A DNA stretch of 5,181 bases from an uncultured Bacteroidota bacterium (GTDB lineage Bacteria > Bacteroidota > Bacteroidia > Chitinophagales > Chitinophagaceae). Both the position numbers and the translations under genes were made by a program. The notes under the pieces are model-generated. The model worked only from the letters and a program-made list of their open reading frames with translations. It had not been told where the DNA came from and ran no database searches. This document shows positions 1 to 5,181 of the stretch, one piece after another (the first letter of the stretch is position 1; the number at the start of each line of letters is the position of its first letter). The stretch covers positions 1 through 5,181 of the forward strand of contig CAINOM010000737.1 of NCBI GenBank assembly GCA_903851455.1, given 5' to 3'.

Positions 1-2
1 TA

Positions 3-148
3 TTGCACACGCTTCTGAATCGCGGATTAACAGGATTCATGGATTTCGCTGATAGCAGAAAGGGCCATCCTTAAAAATTGCACACTTCCTTGCGAAAAAC
101 AATATTGCACACATAAGCATTGATAATCAATAAAATAAATAAAAATCG
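3..148. repeat. Repeat unit 1 (146 bp)
   Basis: This unit carries octamers at offsets 0, 75 and 102. The segment between the first two contains a short GATT-rich stretch (about 15-52) in which GGATTA, GGATTC and GGATTT follow each other. The unit ends in an AT-rich tail holding the perfect inverted repeat ATTGAT-A-ATCAAT (119-131). Confidence 0.8.
119..131. repeat. Perfect inverted repeat ATTGATAATCAAT
   Basis: Two 6-bp arms (ATTGAT and ATCAAT) flank a single A. The core (TTGATAATCAATAAA) recurs 146 bp downstream at 266-280. A short AT-rich palindrome at a fixed place in each unit could be a protein-binding site. No specific protein is suggested by the sequence alone. Confidence 0.55.
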
Positions 149-294
149 TTGCACACCTGTCTGAACCTCAGATTAGCCGTGATCAACTGATTTACTGCTT
201 TTCAACTAATTGCGTTCGCCGAAATTGCACACCCTTTGCGAAAAATATTATTGCACACATTTTTGTTGATAATCAATAAAGTAAGCGAAAATTT
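149..294. repeat. Repeat unit 2 (146 bp)
   Basis: This unit carries octamers at offsets 0, 76 and 102. It is clearly related to unit 1 in layout but considerably diverged between the conserved blocks. Its GATT-rich segment (about 161-197) aligns with that of unit 1 with one compensating pair of single-base gaps. The tail has TTGAT-A-ATCAA (266-276) at the same offset (117) as in unit 1. Equal length despite divergence suggests either selection on spacing or duplication without later indels. Confidence 0.8.
266..276. repeat. Inverted repeat TTGATAATCAA in unit 2
   Basis: This is the second copy of the palindrome in the tail of the repeat unit, with 5-bp arms around a central A. It sits at offset 117 of unit 2, exactly as in unit 1. 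The outer pair is lost here because G replaces A on the left arm. Confidence 0.5.
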
Positions 295-302
295 TTGCAC
301 AC

Positions 303-361
303 CCGTCCTTGGCCGGAGGGTTCTTGCTTAGGTTAAGCCTTGCAACCGCAAGGGATACCCC
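303..361. other. Cluster of short perfect hairpins next to the repeat array
   Basis: Directly after the last octamer the base composition shifts from AT-rich to GC-rich, and short inverted repeats follow one another. GCTTA/TAAGC pairs at 326-330 and 334-338 around a 3-base loop. CCTTGC/GCAAGG pairs at 338-343 and 348-353 around AACC. GGG/CCC pairs at 352-354 and 358-360 around ATA. Neighbouring hairpins share bases at 338 and 352-353, so they may compete or stack. No T-run follows, so this is not a standard intrinsic terminator. It could be a structured RNA piece or a mobile-element end. Its function is unknown. Confidence 0.45.
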
Positions 362-623
362 TACTGTTTCTCATTTTATTCAGATCGCTTCCGGACGTTA
401 ATCCTGAAAATGGGTTGCAACTGTTTTGCCAGAAAAAGGCTTTTCGAGCTGCCTATTTAGTGCCACAAGAAATGTGCCGGAGCGGTATGACTGCGGGGAA
501 AGATTCTCACATTTTACAGAAGTACAACATACCAGATGGCATGGCGATCTAGTTGACAGGTTCACCACACATGACAATCCGATGCGCTGGCATGATTCTA
601 CTACCTTGCTACTAAACAACAGC
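308..623. other. Region without a convincing gene
   Basis: This stretch contains the hairpin cluster at its left end and a weak GAAAA/TTTTC inverted repeat at 432-445. Reading frames of 60-80 codons exist on both strands, but none shows family motifs or plausible protein character. A frame that joins the small gene at 624 from an ATG at 426 has an unlikely amino-acid composition (many Cys, His, Trp and Arg). The promoter of the small gene should lie here, but I could not identify a Bacteroidota-type TTTG/TAnnTTTG pair with proper spacing. Confidence 0.5.
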
Positions 624-932
624 ATGGAAAACAAAAAGCCAGAGCGTACGGACTACGACGATGAAAAGGATGATGTGATAGAAACAAAGAAGCCATTCTT
701 TGAACTTGAAAAGCATGCTAAAGATGCAAATGAGCGGTTGAGGGTTTTCCTGATGGGGTTGTCGCAACCAGAAATGGTGGCCAGGATAAAGCAACTGGAA
801 CTATCTGACCGAAGCCTTAATTTTTTGTGCGAGGGAATTGCGCTGGAAAAAGAGGACTACGAAATATGTATGGCTGTGGAAGCAATTAAGAGAGAGCGAG
901 CACAAGTTACAAAAGAGTCACAGAAGGGGTAG
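624..932 (+). CDS. Small charged protein of unknown function
   Basis: A 102-residue reading frame that I do not recognise. The first 25 residues are very hydrophilic (MENKKPER, then a DYDDEKDD stretch). The remainder is predominantly helix-forming with alternating charged and hydrophobic residues (for example FELEKHAKDANERL and VARIKQLEL), which suggests a soluble helical protein. There is no signal peptide, membrane segment or known catalytic motif. The start was placed at ATG 624 because the in-frame extension to 426 or 582 does not look like protein. The upstream bases (AAACAACAGC) hold no Shine-Dalgarno sequence, which is normal in Bacteroidota. The stop (930-932) lies 2 bp from the stop codon of the convergent cyclase gene. 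This close fit without overlap supports a real gene but does not prove it. Two Cys residues lie in its second half. Confidence 0.55.
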   Translation: MENKKPERTDYDDEKDDVIETKKPFFELEKHAKDANERLRVFLMGLSQPEMVARIKQLELSDRSLNFLCEGIALEKEDYEICMAVEAIKRERAQVTKESQKG

Positions 933-934
933 CT

Positions 935-2164
935 TCAGCAAACAAAATACATCTCCATATACCCCTTACCCTTAACCTCGATCTCGCCCCGGTATTCGCA
1001 AGTGAATTTATCTTTTACCTGTTCGTAGGTAGCGTTTGATACGTTCACTCTACCTACGTCTCCGTGATGTTCCATGCGTGAGGCAATGTTCACGGTATCA
1101 CCCCAAATATCGTATTGAAACTTTTTGATGCCGACAACTCCCGCCACCACATGGCCGGTATGTATACCCAATCTCATTTCAAATCCATCGGCCCCTGCTT
1201 TTTCAAGCGCTGATCTCCGCGTGCTCATAAACTGCTGCATCTCCAGACCAGCCTTTACCACATTACATGGCGGGCACTCCTGGTCATTGATGCCACCTGC
1301 GGCCATGTAGGCATCACCGATCGTCTTGATCTTTTCTATGCCATAGCGGGATATGATCTCATCGAACGCACTAAAACAATAGTTGATCTCCGTTACCATT
1401 TCCTTTGCCGAAAGACTGGCGGCGATCTTTGTAAATTCCTTGAAGTCGGTAAAAAGAACGGTAGCGTTCTCTAAAAATTTTGGTTCCACTTTCCCATTTA
1501 CCTTCAGTTCTTCCGCCACTTCTGCCGGAAGGATGTTAAGCAGCAAATTGTCCGATATGCTCTTTTCTTTTTTAATGGTCAGCGCAAACCATGCAGACGC
1601 AGCAAAGACGACGGATGAGGCCATACCAATATTCATAAGGTAAAACAGTCCTTTTGTTTGCTGAGAAACGGACGGACGGTTATCAAACAAATTCGGTTCA
1701 AATACCGCAGAGATGAATATGATTAAGATAAACATCACCATCCATGCAATAGATGCTCTGAAAGACAAAAAGATCAGTGCTACAAGCGGGCCAACAAAAC
1801 TCCACGCTGTTACAAAACCACTTTGGTCGAGGCTGCCGATACTCCATTGAATAAGGGCTGTAACCCACATGATGCACAATATCTGTGCATAAACAAGTAT
1901 CTTATGATTGCGAAGATAATGGGATACCGGGATCGCAGACCCCACGATCAATACGAACAGCAAGGGAAGAAAAGTAACGATACCCCAGCCAAAAACGAAC
2001 AAGTAGAGGGCAGACCAAAACAAACCGCAGACACAGCAGGTAAGGGCTATGAGCAGAATAAGCAACTTACTGAATGAAACTTCAGCAGAGTCACATTCTT
2101 TCCTGGCAAACAGTTTGAACTTCGCGATCATTTTAGTGCGTTTATCGGCGCGGCTATTTTCCAT
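935..2164 (-). CDS. Membrane-bound class III adenylate cyclase with six transmembrane helices
   Basis: Predicted to make cAMP from ATP at the inner face of the cytoplasmic membrane. The protein has 409 residues from ATG 2164. A short basic cytoplasmic N-terminus is followed by six hydrophobic segments (about residues 34-57, 59-80, 89-107, 117-135, 138-155 and 174-196). Next is the signalling helix typical of class III cyclases (NILPAEVAEEL), then the catalytic domain (about 230-409). Visible active-site residues are metal-binding Asp240 (LFTDF) and Asp284 (TIGDAYM), adenine-selecting Lys280 and Asp352 (QYDIWG), and Asn359/Arg363 (VNIASR). This set fits adenylate rather than guanylate cyclase. 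An unusual CPPC lies just after the second metal site, and the last residue is Cys. A longer start at TTG 2179 adds only five residues. ATG 2131 is another possibility and would leave 22 bp after the upstream stop. The chosen start overlaps the upstream cyclase gene by 11 bp, which suggests coupled translation. Confidence 0.9.
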   Translation of the reverse strand: MENSRADKRTKMIAKFKLFARKECDSAEVSFSKLLILLIALTCCVCGLFWSALYLFVFGWGIVTFLPLLFVLIVGSAIPVSHYLRNHKILVYAQILCIMWVTALIQWSIGSLDQSGFVTAWSFVGPLVALIFLSFRASIAWMVMFILIIFISAVFEPNLFDNRPSVSQQTKGLFYLMNIGMASSVVFAASAWFALTIKKEKSISDNLLLNILPAEVAEELKVNGKVEPKFLENATVLFTDFKEFTKIAASLSAKEMVTEINYCFSAFDEIISRYGIEKIKTIGDAYMAAGGINDQECPPCNVVKAGLEMQQFMSTRRSALEKAGADGFEMRLGIHTGHVVAGVVGIKKFQYDIWGDTVNIASRMEHHGDVGRVNVSNATYEQVKDKFTCEYRGEIEVKGKGYMEMYFVC

Positions 2165-3182
2165 GCCGTTCCACCACAAATAGCTCCATCTCCCCTGCCC
2201 CTTTTAATTGTGTCATACCAATGCTCCGGAAGGAATAATCTTTGCCAAGTAATTGGCGTGTAGCATCTGTTATTGTCACCGCCATGTTCACTCCGGCTGT
2301 TTCTACGCGGGCGGCAATGTTGACATCAGCGCCTATAATATCATACACAAAGCGGGTCTTACCGATGATGCCAGCTATGACGCTGCCCGAGTTGATGCCT
2401 ATCCGGCATTTCCAGACCTGTGCGGAATGGGTATTTCGTTCATTTAAATAGGCAATAAAGTCGAAGGCCACATTTACCAGCTTGCGGGCATGGTCTTCGC
2501 TATCTGCGTTGAGGCCCGTTGCGGCCATGTAGGAGTCGCCAATCGTCTTTATACGGGTAACACCTTGCTTCTCGCACAGCACGTCAAAATGGCCATAGAT
2601 ATCTGTAAGCTCACCAATCAGCAACTCAGGAGAAAGCTGGGTAGAGATGCCTGTAAAATCAATAAAGTCGCAAAACATCACGCTTACGTGCTGGTGTATC
2701 TTTGGTTTGTGGCTACCCTCTTTTATCAGGTCAGATATTACAGCATCGGGTAGCAGTACTTTCAGCAGCGCTTCCGATTTTTTTCTTTCCGACTGCAGGG
2801 CAAGGTGTACATTGATCCTTGCCTTAACGATATCCGGGTTGATGGGCTTGGTGATGAAGTCGGCGCCGCCTTTTTGCAGCCCGGTGGTCTCATCGGCTAC
2901 TTCATTGAGGGCGGTAATGAAGATGATCGGAATCTTCTGCGTCAGCGGGTCTTTCTTCAGTATCTCGCAAACAGCAAAACCGTTCATTTCCGGCATGATG
3001 ACATCCATGAGTATCAGGTCGGGATAGGGTTCCTGCTTGGCTAGTTCTATCGCTTTTGCTCCGCTTTTGGCGATCTTTACTATGTATATATCTTTCAGCA
3101 ACGAGGCCAGTATCTGCAGATTTTCTACAGAGTCATCGACCGCAAGGATCACAGCCCGTCTATCGTTGGTATCTAATATCAT
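2154..3182 (-). CDS. Response regulator with class III adenylate cyclase output domain
   Basis: A 342-residue soluble protein that should couple phosphorylation to cAMP synthesis. Residues about 10-128 form a receiver domain: acidic pair Asp16/Asp17, phosphoacceptor Asp60 (LILMDVIMP), Thr90 and Lys112 (TKPINP), all present. A helical linker (about 124-158) contains LLPDAVISDLI, the counterpart of the signalling helix in the neighbouring membrane cyclase. The cyclase domain (about 165-338) has metal ligands Asp172 (MFCDF) and Asp216 (TIGDSYM), substrate residues Lys212 and Asp281 (VYDIIG), and Asn288/Arg292 (VNIAAR), so it is expected to be active on ATP. The ATG lies 19 bp after the stop of the hybrid kinase gene, with the purine run GAAGAACAA just before it. 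The receiver is the obvious target for the HPt domain of that kinase. This pairing is inferred from gene order only. Confidence 0.93.
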   Translation of the reverse strand: MILDTNDRRAVILAVDDSVENLQILASLLKDIYIVKIAKSGAKAIELAKQEPYPDLILMDVIMPEMNGFAVCEILKKDPLTQKIPIIFITALNEVADETTGLQKGGADFITKPINPDIVKARINVHLALQSERKKSEALLKVLLPDAVISDLIKEGSHKPKIHQHVSVMFCDFIDFTGISTQLSPELLIGELTDIYGHFDVLCEKQGVTRIKTIGDSYMAATGLNADSEDHARKLVNVAFDFIAYLNERNTHSAQVWKCRIGINSGSVIAGIIGKTRFVYDIIGADVNIAARVETAGVNMAVTITDATRQLLGKDYSFRSIGMTQLKGAGEMELFVVERHGK

Positions 3183-3201
3183 TTGTTCTTCAAATATACT
3201 G

Positions 3202-5181
3202 TTACGCCAGTACTTTTAAGGCACCTTCAAAATCAAAACTATTCAGGGCTTCCATGGCGGTTCTTAACCTCAATATTTCATCATCTGCCATGGAGTAAGT
3301 ATTGATCATGTGCTCACAGTACTCATTTGCCCGGCTGTCGGATGTTTCTATCAATTTCAACAGCTGCGTATAACTGCCTGCAGCTCCGTCTGTGCCAGTG
3401 TGCTGTGGCTGGGCTACGGCAGGTGCGGCAACATGCTTGTCCAGCGCGCGCTTTATCACGTCTATTTGTTCCGTTACACTTTCAGCCAGCACCTTTACGC
3501 TGTATACCAATCCGGGATTGAATGGACCACTGATCTTTTTAAACTCTGCCGACAGCTGGTGCGCGCTTTTGTAGATAGCGTCCATGCCCATGTTGCCGCT
3601 TACCCCTGATAGTGTGTGCAGGTAATTTGCCAGCTCTGTAAATTCATTGCCGGCCACGAGCACATTGACATGCTCAATTATGTCGCTGTAACTTGCTGTG
3701 AATTTTGCGAGCAGGTTGATGTACACATTTTTCTTCCCGGCCACACGCGATAGCCCCATGTTGATATCAATGCCATCTATGTAAAAGCTGTCGACAGTTG
3801 TGGGCTCAATAGCTATGTGTTTTGAAGGTGTAATTTTGTTGGTATCGCTGCGGTCTACATAGTTAGCCAGGGTGGTATAAAGGATGACGGGATCAATAGG
3901 CTTGGTGATATGATCGTTCATGCCTGCCGCTATGCTTTTCTCGTATTCACCCTTCATGGCATGAGCCGTCATTGCCAGTATCGGCAGCTTCTGAATATGT
4001 ATGTCTTCCCGAATGATCTTCGTAGCGGTGAGTCCATCCATTTCCGGCATTTGTATATCCATCAATACCGCATCATAGGTATTTTCGCGGACCTTTTCTA
4101 CCGCCTCCCTGCCGTTTCGGGCACTATCATATATGATGCCTACGTCGCCCAGCAGCTCCTGTGCCACTTCGAGGTTGATATCGTTGTCTTCTACTATGAG
4201 CACGCGGGCGTTGCCTAGCTTCATTTTGAAATCATCCAGCAAGCCATGGTGCTCTTCGACAGTCAGTTTGTTTACCGGGCCCAGCCGGAATACGTTGGTG
4301 AGTGCATCAAACAGCGTGGACGGGTTGATGGGTTTAAGCAGGTAACCATCTACCAGGCCTTCCCTTGCTGCTTCCTTCACCGCATCGAGTCCGAAGGCTG
4401 TGACCATAAGCACGGTAGGCGCAGAAGTGACATTTCTTTCCTTTAACTCCTTTACCATTTGAAGTCCGTCCATACCGGGCATGCGCCAGTCTACGATCAT
4501 CAGTGATATTGGTATCGCAGTGCGCAATTCCCGATCATAAATCTCTATCGCCTCGCGCGCACTATTTGCTACCAGCACGGCAAAGCCAAAAGAGGTCAGC
4601 ATTTCACTAAGCACCATCCGCGCATTTTCAGAGTCATCTACGAGCAGTACTTTAAGGCCCTTAGGCATGTTGATATTCGAAAGACCCTGGGGCGAATCGT
4701 ATACCGTATTTTCCGGCAGCGGAAAGAATGCGTTAAAGCTGAATTCAGACCCTGCCTCAGGGCTGCTCTTCAGCGCCAGCGCACCATCCATCATTTCCAC
4801 AATTTTCTTAGAGATGGCAAGGCCAAGTCCGGTGCCGCCAAATTTCCGGGTGGTTGAGAGATCGGCCTGCTGGAATGGGTTGAATATCGTTTCCTGCTGC
4901 GCGGCGGTCATACCAATACCTGAATCTTTCACGGCAAAGCGAATGATGATCCCGGCATCCTTAAACGACGCGATGCGCGCAGATATCCTTACCTCACCAT
5001 ATTCAGTGAACTTAATTGCATTATCTGCAAGGTTCAGCAGCACCTGCCGAAGCCTAACGGCGTCGCCAAGGATGATGGGGGGGATGTTGGGGTCTATGTT
5101 TGTTATCAGCTCTATGTCTTTCTTCTTTTGCAGCTTAACGTTGAGGGTGTCTGCAAGGTTTGAAATAAGCTCTTCGAGGAA
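3202..5181 (-). CDS. Hybrid sensor histidine kinase with two receivers and HPt domain (N-terminus beyond the window)
   Basis: The frame stays open to the window edge, so 659 C-terminal residues are visible and the sensor and phosphoacceptor-His parts are missing. Numbering here starts at the window edge. The ATP-binding domain (1 to about 155) shows the N box (NLADNAIKFTE, 54-64), G1 (DSGIGM, from 86), F box (FNPFQQAD) and G2 (GGTGLGLAIS). Receiver 1 (about 177-296) has Asp182/Asp183, Asp231, Thr261 and Lys283. Receiver 2 (about 326-441) has Glu331/Asp332, Asp375, Thr405 and Lys427. Both have a complete phosphorylation site. An HPt domain (about 466-581) carries His522 in LHTLSGVSGN. After an Ala/Pro/Gln-rich linker, a helical tail (604-657) ends in FDFEGALKVL. 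This is a phosphorelay architecture (His-Asp-His) that needs a separate final receiver, and the next gene supplies one. Any coordinate that starts this gene at the GTG near 5043 is wrong, since that Val lies inside the ATP-binding domain. Confidence 0.95.
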   Translation of the reverse strand, partial: FLEELISNLADTLNVKLQKKKDIELITNIDPNIPPIILGDAVRLRQVLLNLADNAIKFTEYGEVRISARIASFKDAGIIIRFAVKDSGIGMTAAQQETIFNPFQQADLSTTRKFGGTGLGLAISKKIVEMMDGALALKSSPEAGSEFSFNAFFPLPENTVYDSPQGLSNINMPKGLKVLLVDDSENARMVLSEMLTSFGFAVLVANSAREAIEIYDRELRTAIPISLMIVDWRMPGMDGLQMVKELKERNVTSAPTVLMVTAFGLDAVKEAAREGLVDGYLLKPINPSTLFDALTNVFRLGPVNKLTVEEHHGLLDDFKMKLGNARVLIVEDNDINLEVAQELLGDVGIIYDSARNGREAVEKVRENTYDAVLMDIQMPEMDGLTATKIIREDIHIQKLPILAMTAHAMKGEYEKSIAAGMNDHITKPIDPVILYTTLANYVDRSDTNKITPSKHIAIEPTTVDSFYIDGIDINMGLSRVAGKKNVYINLLAKFTASYSDIIEHVNVLVAGNEFTELANYLHTLSGVSGNMGMDAIYKSAHQLSAEFKKISGPFNPGLVYSVKVLAESVTEQIDVIKRALDKHVAAPAVAQPQHTGTDGAAGSYTQLLKLIETSDSRANEYCEHMINTYSMADDEILRLRTAMEALNSFDFEGALKVLA

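Larger units (their letters stand above)
3..307. repeat. Tandem array of 146-bp units with seven TTGCACAC octamers
   Basis: The octamer TTGCACAC occurs at 3, 78, 105, 149, 225, 251 and 295, always in the same orientation and usually preceded by A/T. The spacings are 75, 27, 44, 76, 26 and 44 bp, so the pattern repeats with a period of exactly 146 bp (3 to 149 to 295). Other elements recur at matching offsets: CTGAA 4 bp after the first octamer, TTGCGAAAAA between the second and third, and TTGATAATCAATAAA after the third. The third unit stops resembling the others after about position 307. No open reading frame of note crosses the array. Possible roles are a protein-binding array, the multi-repeat end of a mobile element, or a dispersed intergenic repeat. 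The sequence does not decide between them. The array may continue to the left of the window. Confidence 0.85.

Noticed and set aside
3..307. CRISPR array.
   Set aside because: The repeated octamer is too short, spacings alternate among about 26, 44 and 75 bp, and the intervening sequences are related between units rather than unique.
426..623. N-terminal extension of the small plus-strand gene to ATG 426.
   Set aside because: The added 66 residues are rich in Cys, His, Trp and Arg with no protein-like pattern. The character of the protein changes sharply at Met 624.
340..634. Reading frames of about 70-80 codons on both strands (340-552 plus, 398-634 minus).
   Set aside because: They overlap each other, have odd composition, lack motifs and start sites, and the plus-strand one begins at a TTG inside a hairpin.
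880..935. Intrinsic terminator at the end of the operon.
   Set aside because: No inverted repeat followed by a T-run was found on the minus strand in or just past the 2-bp gap.
2165..2179. TTG start for the membrane cyclase.
   Set aside because: It adds five residues only (starting with two Trp), is a rare start codon, and increases the overlap. ATG 2164 is simpler.
935..3182. Guanylate cyclase activity for either cyclase.
   Set aside because: Both have Lys and Asp at the substrate-selecting positions, where guanylate cyclases typically have Glu and Cys.
3191..3198. Bacteroidota -7 promoter box TATATTTG (minus strand) before the regulator-cyclase gene.
   Set aside because: It matches TAnnTTTG, but no TTTG lies at the usual distance upstream (the nearest is 29 bp away), and transcription from it would leave almost no leader. 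Probably chance.

Overview
The window looks like chromosomal DNA from a Bacteroidota bacterium, perhaps of the Chitinophagaceae type. This assignment is inferred from the style of the signalling proteins, the weak or absent Shine-Dalgarno sequences, the moderate G+C of the genes and an AT-rich repeat at the left edge. No marker gene in the window settles it.

Layout, left to right. Positions 1-307 hold a non-coding tandem repeat: two diverged 146-bp units and the first bases of a third. Seven identical TTGCACAC octamers in one orientation punctuate it, and their spacing pattern (75-27-44, then 76-26-44) repeats. Positions 308-623 have no convincing gene. Their left part (about 303-361) contains several short perfect inverted repeats in a row. 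A small plus-strand gene (624-932) encodes a charged 102-residue protein of unknown function. It ends 2 bp from the stop codon of the oppositely oriented cluster.

The rest (935-5181) is a compact minus-strand operon. In transcription order it has: (1) a hybrid sensor histidine kinase cut by the window edge, with its ATP-binding domain, two complete receiver domains, an HPt domain and a short helical tail visible; (2) a response regulator whose output domain is a class III nucleotide cyclase; (3) a six-helix membrane-bound class III cyclase. Gaps are 19 bp and then an 11-bp overlap, so co-transcription and translational coupling are likely. The operon promoter lies outside the window, and no intrinsic terminator is visible at its 3' end.

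Both cyclases keep the canonical metal-binding aspartates, the Lys/Asp pair typical of ATP-specific enzymes, and the Asn/Arg transition-state pair. The simplest model, which is an inference, is a phosphorelay (kinase His to receiver Asp to HPt His to the receiver of the cyclase regulator) that controls cAMP synthesis, with a second, membrane-bound cyclase made from the same transcript.
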